From assembly GCA_003476445.1 (NCBI GenBank), contig DMUF01000134.1, forward strand, positions 1 to 6,573: DNA of 6,573 nt, written 5' to 3'. Of this stretch, positions 1 through 6,205 are shown one piece after another. Position 1 is the first letter of the stretch. Every line of letters starts with the position of its first letter. This DNA comes from Gammaproteobacteria bacterium (lineage in GTDB: Bacteria > Pseudomonadota > Gammaproteobacteria > Pseudomonadales > Azotimanducaceae). The notes under the pieces were generated by a model. That model was not told the DNA's origin. It worked only from the letters and a program-made list of their open reading frames with translations, and searched no databases. A program made the translations under genes and the position numbers.

Positions 1-606
1 CTGCGAGGCGAACTGCGCATCATGCTGCCCATGATCTCCAACATCGCAGAGGTGGAGGAAGCGAAAGCGCTTATCCATCGCGCCTACATCGAGGTGCTGG
101 AGGAAGGGCTCGATGTCAGACAACCCCTGATTGGGGTGATGATCGAAGTTCCGGCCGCGGTTTATCAGGCGCGAGCGCTCGCCCAGCGGGTCGACTTCCT
201 GACCGTCGGGTCGAATGATCTCACCCAGTACATGCTGGCTGTCGATCGCAACAATCCGCGAGTCGCGAATCTGTATCAGGAGCTGCACCCGGCGGTGCTG
301 ATCGCCCTGCGCGACGTTGCGCGGGCCGCGCGCCAGGAGCAGTCCACGCTCGGTATCTGCGGCGAGCTCGCTGGGAGCCCGTTTGGAGCGGTGCTCCTCA
401 TGGCGATGGGTTATCAGGTTCTTTCGATGAACGCGACTAATCTGCCCAAGGTAAAGTGGGTATTGCGCAACATCACGCAACGCGACGCGCAGCGCATGCT
501 GACACGCGCGCTGCGCCTCGGGACGGCGGAGGAAGTGCGCTCGCTCATGCGTGCGGAACTTAAACGCGCCGGTCTTGAGCGGGTGGTGCCCTCGTACCAC
601 GAGTGA
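1..606 (+). CDS. ptsP: Phosphoenolpyruvate-protein phosphotransferase PtsP (enzyme I Ntr), C-terminal part
   Basis: This is the last 201 residues of an enzyme I; the frame is open from base 1, so the start lies upstream. Enzyme I takes phosphate from phosphoenolpyruvate onto its own histidine and passes it to HPr/NPr; PtsP does this for the nitrogen-related PTS in the cytoplasm. The fragment holds the PEP-binding barrel: MLPMIS (fragment residues 8-13), the metal-ligand Glu in GVMIEVPAA (Glu49), the second PEP-utiliser signature VGSNDLTQY (69-77, metal-ligand Asp73), the PEP-contacting Arg in AVDRNN (Arg83) and the proton-donor cysteine in GICGELAG (Cys120). The stretch AVDRNNPRVANLY with a following LHPA, and LSMN later, fits PtsP better than sugar-PTS PtsI. 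The N-terminal GAF and phospho-histidine domains would lie outside the window. It is followed after 27 bases by an MFS gene on the same strand. Family assignment is very secure; PtsP rather than PtsI is probable. Confidence 0.95.
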   Translation: MRGELRIMLPMISNIAEVEEAKALIHRAYIEVLEEGLDVRQPLIGVMIEVPAAVYQARALAQRVDFLTVGSNDLTQYMLAVDRNNPRVANLYQELHPAVLIALRDVARAARQEQSTLGICGELAGSPFGAVLLMAMGYQVLSMNATNLPKVKWVLRNITQRDAQRMLTRALRLGTAEEVRSLMRAELKRAGLERVVPSYHE

Positions 607-618
607 AGCGCCGGGTTT

Positions 619-625
619 GGGAGGG
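619..625 (+). promoter_or_regulatory. Shine-Dalgarno site for the first MFS gene
   Basis: GGGAGGG lies 8 bases before the ATG at 634 and fixes that start. A second ATG follows at once (637), but its spacing of 11 bases is less favourable. The 27-base gap after ptsP holds no visible promoter, so read-through from ptsP is plausible. Confidence 0.7.
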
Positions 626-633
626 CCCGATCG

Positions 634-1920
634 ATGATGAAATCACTGGCGACCCGCTCGTGGTACCCCACGTATGCGTTGATTCTTTTGTTCGTGGTCT
701 ATGTCTTCAATTTCATCGACCGCTCGATCCTCAATATTCTCGCGCAGTCCATCAAGCAGGATCTAGGTCTCTACGACTGGCAGATCGGGCTCATGGGCGG
801 CATCGCCTTCGCCCTCTTCTACACCTTTCTCGGCATACCTATTGCCCGGCTCGCAGACACCCACAACCGGCGCAACATCGTGTCCATTTCGCTCGCTGTC
901 TGGAGCATGATGACCGCGGTCTGCGGGCTTGCGCAGAATTTTTGGCAGCTGCTTCTGGCCCGGATCGGTGTGGCCGTGGGCGAGGCCGGCGGCAGCCCAC
1001 CCTCGCACTCGATCATCTCTGATCTTTTCGCGAGCGATCGGCGTGCAACGGCGTTAGGTATCTACGCGCTCGGCATCCCCGTCGGCACGATGCTCGGCAA
1101 TCTCTTCGGCGGCTATATCAACGAAGCACTCGACTGGCGTACGGCTTTTATCGTTGTTGGCTTGCCCGGCGTACTGCTTGCGCTCGTGGTCCGATTCACC
1201 CTGGTGGAGCCGCCCCGCGGAAATTCGGAGCAGGCTGTCAAAGCGAAGTCCGAGGCGCCTCCCGTATCGTTCGTGTTCAAGGCGCTCTGGTCGCGCAAGA
1301 GTTTCCGCTACATGTCGCTGGGTGGCGCGCTGCATGCGCTGGTCGGATACGGCGTCGGACCGTTCATTCCCCCGCTGTTCATTCGCGTGCACGAGATGGG
1401 CACGGCAGATATCGGGCAGGCGCTCTTCTGGCTGGGTTTTGCCGGAATCGCCGGCACGGCGAGCGGTGGTTGGCTTGCCGACCGCTGGGCCAAGAAAGAT
1501 GTTCGCTGGTATGTCTGGCTGCCCGGTATTGCCACCCTGATATCCGTCCCCTTCGCGGTCGCAGCCTATCTTTGGGATGATCCCATCCAAGCCTTCTGGC
1601 TCATGGCGCTGCCCGGCTTTCTGGGTGCCTACTATCTCGGACCCACCTTTTCCCTCGCGCAGGGACTGGTAGGCGTTCGCATGCGCGCGCTTGCGGCGGC
1701 GATCCTGCTGTTCATCCTGAACCTGATCGGCATGGGGCTCGGGCCCGTTGTCGTGGGCATCACCTCAGACCTCTTGAACGCCTATACGGATCTTGGTGTC
1801 GAGTCGATTCGCTGGGCCCTGGTGAGCGTGCTTGTTTTCAACATCCTCTCCACGGTGTTCTATCTGATGGCGGGGCGCACGTTGCGCGAAGACCTTGATC
1901 GCAGTCATGAGCTCAGCTGA
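634..1920 (+). CDS. Spinster-like major facilitator superfamily transporter
   Basis: A 428-residue inner-membrane transporter of normal MFS length with about 12 hydrophobic segments. Family marks: NFIDR in the first membrane segment (residues 26-30, Asp29-Arg30); the loop 2-3 motif A variant GIPIARLADTHNRR (67-80); the segment-4 motif LLLARIGVAVGEAG with Arg110 and Glu117; and a second-half motif A copy GGWLADRWAKKD (278-289). A hydrophilic, charged central loop runs roughly over 192-222. The Asp-Arg pair in segment 1 and GEA in segment 4 are typical of the spinster-like branch, whose animal members move lysophospholipids or sphingosine-1-phosphate; bacterial members have varied and mostly unknown substrates. 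The ATG at 634 has a strong ribosome site. It is followed by an overlapping acetyltransferase gene and then a paralogous transporter. The substrate and transport direction cannot be told from sequence. Confidence 0.9.
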   Translation: MMKSLATRSWYPTYALILLFVVYVFNFIDRSILNILAQSIKQDLGLYDWQIGLMGGIAFALFYTFLGIPIARLADTHNRRNIVSISLAVWSMMTAVCGLAQNFWQLLLARIGVAVGEAGGSPPSHSIISDLFASDRRATALGIYALGIPVGTMLGNLFGGYINEALDWRTAFIVVGLPGVLLALVVRFTLVEPPRGNSEQAVKAKSEAPPVSFVFKALWSRKSFRYMSLGGALHALVGYGVGPFIPPLFIRVHEMGTADIGQALFWLGFAGIAGTASGGWLADRWAKKDVRWYVWLPGIATLISVPFAVAAYLWDDPIQAFWLMALPGFLGAYYLGPTFSLAQGLVGVRMRALAAAILLFILNLIGMGLGPVVVGITSDLLNAYTDLGVESIRWALVSVLVFNILSTVFYLMAGRTLREDLDRSHELS

Positions 1921-2443
1921 CGCGGTCGCGCGGCTGCGGCCGTTCGTGCCAGCGGATGCGCCGGCGGTTGCCCGACGCGTGCGCGAGAGTCTGGCGCAGC
2001 TCTCACCCTGGATGCCCTGGGCGACGCCGGAATACGGCGAGCCAGAGGCTGCCGCTTTTATCGCGTCGACCGCGACCGGCAGAACGCACGAATTTGCGAT
2101 CGAGGTTGAGGGTGAACTTGCTGGCGCCTGTGGACTCAATACCATCGATCACTCGACGCGGCGCGCGAATCTCGGCTACTGGATTGCGACACCGCGCAGC
2201 GGACGCGGCTATGTCTCGCGTTCGGTGCGTGCCCTTGTCGACTGGACCTTCGCCGAGACCGACTTCGAGCGGCTGGAGATCGTGGTCGGGGTAGGCAACG
2301 AACCCAGCCAGCGCGTTGCCGAGCGCGTCGGCGCGATCCGTGAAGGCGTGCTTGAGCGGCGCGTATGGGTGCGCTCGCTTCCGGGCGTCGAGCCAACGCT
2401 TGAGTCCGCAATTCTCTATTCCCTGGTGCGGCCAAGACCGTGA
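1907..2443 (+). CDS. GNAT-family N-acetyltransferase, RimJ/RimL-like
   Basis: A 178-residue cytoplasmic acetyltransferase predicted to move an acetyl group from acetyl-CoA to an amine. The N-terminus (RLRPFVPADA, then LSPWMPWA at residues 32-39) is typical of the RimJ/RimL-like group. The acetyl-CoA pyrophosphate loop is RSGRGYVSRSV (97-107), matching the R/Q-x-x-G-x-G/A pattern, and strand 5 is followed by NEPSQRVAERVGA (131-143), with the usual Asn and Ser of this group. I chose the ATG at 1907, overlapping the upstream MFS gene by 14 bases; an in-frame TTG at 1895 would add four residues and has no better ribosome site. Neither start has a good Shine-Dalgarno sequence, so coupling to MFS translation is likely. 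The target could be a ribosomal or other protein N-terminus, a small molecule or an antibiotic; nothing here decides it. Confidence 0.88.
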   Translation: MSSADAVARLRPFVPADAPAVARRVRESLAQLSPWMPWATPEYGEPEAAAFIASTATGRTHEFAIEVEGELAGACGLNTIDHSTRRANLGYWIATPRSGRGYVSRSVRALVDWTFAETDFERLEIVVGVGNEPSQRVAERVGAIREGVLERRVWVRSLPGVEPTLESAILYSLVRPRP

Positions 2444-3795
2444 GCAGCTCGAGTCAACCCGAAGACGAAGCCCCGTGGCCCGATCAGCGTTATGCGTGGT
2501 TCGTCGTGATCGTGCTCTATCTGGGCGCGGTCCTGTCACTGATGGATCGCCAGATCATTTCGCTCCTGGTCGGTGATATCAAACAGCATCTCGGACTGAC
2601 GGACTTTGAGATCGGGCTTTTGCAGGGGCCGCCCTTCGGTATCTTCTATGCGCTGATGTCGATCCCGATCGCGCTGCTCGCCGATCGTGGGAACCGCCGC
2701 AACATCATCGTGCTGGGGATGGGTTTCTGGTCGCTGGCAACGGCGGCGTGTGGACTGGCGAGCAGCTTCTGGCACCTGTTCCTGGCGCGCATTGCGGTGG
2801 GTGCCGGTGAGGCAACGCTGTCGCCCTGCGCGTACTCGATGATCTCGGACTATTTCCGACGCCGACTGCTCCCCATGGCCATGAGCGTCTTCACCATGGG
2901 AAATCTCTCCGGCGTAGGGCTTGCCATGATCATCGGTGGTGCCGTCATTGCCTGGGCGCGCGAGCTCGGAGATGTGACGTTTCCGCTGGTGGGAACACTG
3001 GTGCCCTGGCAGCTCGCCTTTGTGATCATTGGGTTGCCTGGGGTGCTGCTTGCCTTGCTCGTGCGCGCGCTTCGGGAGCCTGTCCGGCGCGGCGTGACCC
3101 GTGCTGAGGATGCCACGCTCGCCGCTTTTGTTGTCTTCCTGCGCTCTCACAGATCCACGTTTGCAACCCTGTTTGCAAGCTTCACTCTGCTCGTGCTGGT
3201 CGCCTATGCCAACTTTGCCTGGGTGCCCACCTACTTCATGCGCACCTGGGGTTGGACCACGGCGGAGGCGGGTTCGATCTACGGCATCGTGGTGGCAACT
3301 TTTGGCACCGCAGGTGCGCTGATCGGGGGTTGGCTTGCAAGCTGGCTTGCGACGCGCGGTTATACAGATGCGCCGTATCGGGCCACCCTGCTGTTGTCGT
3401 TGCCGCTGGCGCCGCTTGCCCTGCTGATTTTCTGGTGGGCACCGAACGGCTGGTGGGCGGCGTTCTGGTACGCGCCGTACCAGATTTGCTCTGCGGCACC
3501 GGCGGGGCTGGCGGCTGCGGCCATGATGACGATCACCCCGAACGCCATGCGCGCGAAGATCGGTTCGAGCTACCTTTTCTGCAGCAATTTCATCGGCCTT
3601 TCGCTCGGCGCAGCCAGCGTCGGCTATCTGACCACCCATGTCTTCGCGGATGACGCGGCGATCGGGCGTTCGCTGCTCCTGGTCAACGTGATCGGCGCGC
3701 CGCTTGCTTGCTTCGCGATTCTGTTTGGCATGAAGTCGTTCCGTGCGAGCGTCGTCGCCGCAGATTCGGCGCCGACAAGCTCGGCATCTGCCTAA
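2440..3795 (+). CDS. Second spinster-like MFS transporter, paralogue of the first
   Basis: A 451-residue inner-membrane transporter with about 12 membrane segments. It matches the upstream MFS protein along the first half: MDR in segment 1 (residues 35-37), SIKQDLGL-like DIKQHLGL (46-53), motif A variant SIPIALLADRGNRRN (74-88), ARIAVGAGEA (116-125, Arg117 and Glu124) and GLPGVLLALLVR (198-209). It differs by a roughly 15-residue insert around 175-189 between segments 5 and 6, and by loss of the acidic-basic pair in the second motif A copy (GGWLASWLATRG, 296-307, against GGWLADRW in the first transporter). The start is GTG at 2440, sharing GTGA with the acetyltransferase stop; no good Shine-Dalgarno is visible, and the first internal ATG falls inside segment 1, so a coupled GTG start is the only sensible choice. 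The C-terminal tail is Ser/Ala-rich. Substrate unknown. Confidence 0.9.
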   Translation: MSSSSQPEDEAPWPDQRYAWFVVIVLYLGAVLSLMDRQIISLLVGDIKQHLGLTDFEIGLLQGPPFGIFYALMSIPIALLADRGNRRNIIVLGMGFWSLATAACGLASSFWHLFLARIAVGAGEATLSPCAYSMISDYFRRRLLPMAMSVFTMGNLSGVGLAMIIGGAVIAWARELGDVTFPLVGTLVPWQLAFVIIGLPGVLLALLVRALREPVRRGVTRAEDATLAAFVVFLRSHRSTFATLFASFTLLVLVAYANFAWVPTYFMRTWGWTTAEAGSIYGIVVATFGTAGALIGGWLASWLATRGYTDAPYRATLLLSLPLAPLALLIFWWAPNGWWAAFWYAPYQICSAAPAGLAAAAMMTITPNAMRAKIGSSYLFCSNFIGLSLGAASVGYLTTHVFADDAAIGRSLLLVNVIGAPLACFAILFGMKSFRASVVAADSAPTSSASA

Positions 3796-3813
3796 CCGCG
3801 CGCCGGCCCTGCT
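3796..3813. other. Convergent 18-base gap between the two gene groups
   Basis: The second MFS gene and phoD end facing each other, with only 18 GC-rich bases between their stop codons. I see no stem followed by a T-tract on either strand, so the two transcripts probably run into each other or end by a Rho-dependent route. Confidence 0.6.
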
Positions 3814-5403
3814 TCAGGCGCGTTCGAGGTGATTGGCGCCGCGGCGACTGATATAGGCGGCGCCGAGCTCCTCCAGCTGTGACTGCTCGTCGATGCGATC
3901 GACAAACCACCACTCCGCACGCGCGCGATCTGCGTCCAGATCGACGAGCAGATAACCGCGTCGGCGCATGTTCACGTACTGGATGTGGGGCATGTTCGCC
4001 AGGATCGTCCGTTCGCGGTCTTCGATGACGCCTGGGTCCCCACTTGGGCCGGGAGAGGTGATCGACGTGGTCACCAGTTCGATCGCAAGCGAACCGGCAC
4101 CGCTGCCGGCGTCGTAGCGGTCGGAGAAAGGGTCGGGAGTCAGGTCGGCTGCCCAGGAACTGTGAATATCACCGGTCAGCAGCACCGTGTCCTGAATGCG
4201 CTCGTCCCGCAGCTGATCGAACAGGGCTGCGCGCGATTCAGGATAGCCATCCCACATATCGGTATTCAGCATGACGCGATCCGCGTCGACGAGCTGTGCC
4301 ACCATGAGCTGCTGTCCGATCACGTGCCACGCCGCGCCGCGGCGAACGGATGCGCGCAGTTCTTCTGCGAGCCAGGCCTGCTGATCAGCGCCAAGCAGGG
4401 TGCGGCCCGGTGCCAGCATGGCGTTCATGTTGGTTCGGTCGGCAACCTGTTCCGTGCGCCCGTGCAGACGCGTGTCAAGCATGATGAGATCGGCGATGCG
4501 CCCGAAGCGAAAGCTGCGAAAGATCGGGGAAGCGCCCGCGGCGGGGCGCTCGCGGACCGGCATCCATTCATGCCAGGCCCTGACCGCCGCGTCGCGCCGG
4601 GCGGTCCAAGCGCCTTCTTCTGCCTGGTGATTTTCCGCACCATCGCGCCAGGCGTTGTTGGCACTTTCGTGATCATCCCAGACGCAGATCCAGGGGTGGG
4701 CAGCGTGCGCTGCCTGCAGATCGGTATCCGTGCGGTACTGCCCATAGCGCGTGCGATAGTCTGTCAGAGAGACGATTTCGTGGGGCGGCTCGTGAAATCT
4801 GCCAAGCGCCTTGTTCTCGGCGTAGCCCCCGGCTTCGTATTCGTAGATGTAGTCACCGAGATGCAGTACCGCATCGAGATCGGCGCGTGCCGCAATGCGC
4901 CCGTAGGCGTTGAAGTAGCCGGCCGGGTAGTTTGAGCAGCTCGCAACGGCGAACCGGACGCGCGACGCAGAGTCCGCTGGCAGTGTGCGCGTGGATCCGG
5001 TCGGGCTCTTCGACCGCTTTGCCTCGAACCGATACCAGTAACGCTGACCGGGTTCGAGCCCGTCGGCGTCCACCTTCACCGTCCAGTCGCGCGCGGGCAG
5101 CGCGGTGACCACGCCCTCGTTGACGATGTCGCGCAGGCGCTGGTCGCGTGCAATGACCCAGCGCACGGGGATGGGCTTGTCACCCTCTGGGCTCAGTCGA
5201 GTCCAGAGTATTACGCGGTCCGCGAGCGGGTCTCCGCTCGCGACGCCGTGCGCGAAGAGGCGATCGCGCGCGCGCGCGGCCTGCGCATTGGTCGCGACCC
5301 CGGCAAGCGTAGTAGCCGCGGCAAGTGCTGCGCCTGCGCCGAGAAAAGCGCGGCGTGACAAGCCGTCAGCGGACTGTTCCAACGAGTCGTCGTCAGACCA
5401 CAC
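3814..5403 (-). CDS. phoD: PhoD-family alkaline phosphatase/phosphodiesterase with Tat signal
   Basis: A 529-residue exported metalloenzyme that releases phosphate from phosphomono- or diesters in the periplasm or outside. From the GTG start: Tat signal with SRRAFLG (residues 16-22), a hydrophobic stretch and a likely cut after AQA (42); then the PhoD N-terminal domain opening with HGVASGDPLADRVILWTR; then the catalytic domain. By comparison with Bacillus subtilis PhoD, the iron ligands are Cys156 (ASCSNY), Asp184 and Tyr187 (HLGDYIYEY); further metal-site motifs are WDDHE (242-246) with Asn249/Asn250, and GDIHSSW (411-417). All key residues are present, so it should be active. I prefer GTG at 5403 because GGAGGGG sits 6 bases before it; an ATG at 5418 would add five residues (534 in total) but has no ribosome site. 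It overlaps the upstream dehydrogenase gene by 11 bases, which implies co-translation. No Pho box can be judged because the operon promoter is outside the window. Confidence 0.93.
   Translation of the reverse strand: MWSDDDSLEQSADGLSRRAFLGAGAALAAATTLAGVATNAQAARARDRLFAHGVASGDPLADRVILWTRLSPEGDKPIPVRWVIARDQRLRDIVNEGVVTALPARDWTVKVDADGLEPGQRYWYRFEAKRSKSPTGSTRTLPADSASRVRFAVASCSNYPAGYFNAYGRIAARADLDAVLHLGDYIYEYEAGGYAENKALGRFHEPPHEIVSLTDYRTRYGQYRTDTDLQAAHAAHPWICVWDDHESANNAWRDGAENHQAEEGAWTARRDAAVRAWHEWMPVRERPAAGASPIFRSFRFGRIADLIMLDTRLHGRTEQVADRTNMNAMLAPGRTLLGADQQAWLAEELRASVRRGAAWHVIGQQLMVAQLVDADRVMLNTDMWDGYPESRAALFDQLRDERIQDTVLLTGDIHSSWAADLTPDPFSDRYDAGSGAGSLAIELVTTSITSPGPSGDPGVIEDRERTILANMPHIQYVNMRRRGYLLVDLDADRARAEWWFVDRIDEQSQLEELGAAYISRRGANHLERA
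5221..5242. repeat. Perfect 9-bp inverted repeat with 4-base loop inside phoD
   Basis: CGCGAGCGG (5221-5229) and CCGCTCGCG (5234-5242) are exact reverse complements separated by GTCT. Eight of nine pairs are G-C, so a stable hairpin could form in the phoD mRNA about 160 bases after the start codon. It falls on codons for the conserved SGDPLADR region, and no T-tract follows on either strand, so it is not an intrinsic terminator. It may be a by-product of conserved protein sequence in a GC-rich genome. Confidence 0.6.
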
Positions 5404-6190
5404 GTGACACCCCTCCATCCATATTGATCGCGCACCCGGTTAGATAGGAGCCTGCCTCCGACGCCAGGAAGAGCGCCAGATTGGCTACCTCTTCAGGCTC
5501 GCCGATCCTCCCCATGGGCAGGCGCGCGCCGGCGCGGACAACGAACTCGTCGAGCGTTTCCTGGCTGCCGCTTGCGACGTGCTGGCGCCGGATCTGATCG
5601 CTGCGGATGAAACCGATCAGTAGCGCGTTGACCAGAATGTTGTGTTCGGCGCCCTCATTGGCGAGCACCTTCGAGAGCGCCATACCGGCAGCCCGGCTGA
5701 CCGAGGTCGGAGCGGTGCGGGCATCCGGTGTCTTGGCATAGACATTCAGCAGATTGATGACGCGGCCCCAACGCTGTGCGCGCATATGGGGCCAGGCAAG
5801 ACGTGCCCACCGAATCGCGGCGAACAGCTTGAGATCGAGATCGTCCTGCCACTGCGCATCGGTGATGGTTTCGAAGGCACCACCCGCCGAGCGCCCGGCA
5901 TTGTTCACAAGAATATCCACGTCACCGAGCTCGCTCACGATGCGCGCGTGGGTGGAAAGAATGGCGTCGGCGTTACAGACGTCACACGGGTAGGCTTCAA
6001 TTCTGGCGCCGGGACGGGCGGTCGCGGCTTCCGCGGCGATGGTCGCGCGAGCGCGCTCTAGTGGTTCCGGGTTACGCGCGAGAATGGCGACCCGTGCGCC
6101 GGACTGAAACATGGCTCGAGCGATGGAAAAACCGATGCCGAGGCTGCCCCCGGTGATGACCGCCGTGCGACCGTCGAGCGATGTATCCAT
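5393..6190 (-). CDS. Short-chain dehydrogenase/reductase-like protein with altered catalytic residues
   Basis: A 265-residue cytoplasmic Rossmann-fold protein of normal classical-SDR length. It keeps the cofactor-binding TGGSLGIG (residues 13-20), an Asp near the adenine pocket (CD at 69-70), NNAG (96-99) and the C-terminal YLTGCAINMDGG (249-260). Aligned by eye with classical SDRs, the Asn-Ser-Tyr-Lys tetrad is Lys121 (DLKLF), Asn149 (INLLNV), Thr162 and Arg166 (PTSVSRAAG): all four are replaced. This resembles the subgroup annotated as beta-ketoacyl-ACP-reductase-like SDRs lacking the tetrad, so it may be a real family rather than a decayed copy. The ATG at 6190 has TGGAG 7 bases upstream. 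It lies 15 bases after the NRDE gene and overlaps phoD by 11, so it is the middle gene of a three-gene unit. SDR fold is secure; substrate and catalytic ability are unknown. Confidence 0.9.
   Translation of the reverse strand: MDTSLDGRTAVITGGSLGIGFSIARAMFQSGARVAILARNPEPLERARATIAAEAATARPGARIEAYPCDVCNADAILSTHARIVSELGDVDILVNNAGRSAGGAFETITDAQWQDDLDLKLFAAIRWARLAWPHMRAQRWGRVINLLNVYAKTPDARTAPTSVSRAAGMALSKVLANEGAEHNILVNALLIGFIRSDQIRRQHVASGSQETLDEFVVRAGARLPMGRIGEPEEVANLALFLASEAGSYLTGCAINMDGGVSRVV
5410..5416 (-). promoter_or_regulatory. Shine-Dalgarno site that decides the phoD start
   Basis: Read on the minus strand, GGAGGGG ends 6 bases before the GTG at 5403-5401. It lies inside the final codons of the upstream dehydrogenase gene, and overlaps the alternative ATG at 5418-5416, which therefore cannot use it. 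This favours the GTG start and coupled translation. Confidence 0.65.
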
Positions 6191-6197
6191 GTCAGTG

Positions 6198-6202
6198 CTC
6201 CA
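6198..6202 (-). promoter_or_regulatory. Shine-Dalgarno site for the SDR gene
   Basis: On the minus strand TGGAG lies 7 bases before the ATG at 6190-6188, within the 15-base gap after the NRDE-family stop codon. It supports that start and leaves no room for a separate promoter in the gap. Confidence 0.6.
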
Positions 6203-6205
6203 GCG

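Noticed and set aside
1054..1590. 178-residue minus-strand open frame opposite the first MFS gene
   Set aside because: Antisense shadow of a well-supported transporter; no family resemblance.
1895..1906. TTG start for the acetyltransferase
   Set aside because: It adds four residues outside the conserved domain and has no proper ribosome site; the ATG at 1907 is preferred.
2536..3639. 367-residue open frame on the minus strand opposite the second MFS gene
   Set aside because: Its product is very rich in Arg, Gln, His and Gly with no domain, as expected for the reverse complement of a hydrophobic membrane protein gene.
3789..3820. Possible bidirectional terminator between the converging genes
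   Set aside because: Only a weak 4-base pairing (GCCT with AGGC) and a short GCCGGC palindrome are present, with no T-tract on either strand.
3985..4935. 316-residue open frame on the plus strand opposite phoD
   Set aside because: It is antisense to a PhoD gene with intact catalytic motifs, has no recognisable domain, and is explained by high-GC codon bias leaving the opposite strand free of stops.
5221..5242. Hairpin in phoD as an intrinsic terminator
   Set aside because: No run of T follows on either strand and it lies within conserved coding sequence.
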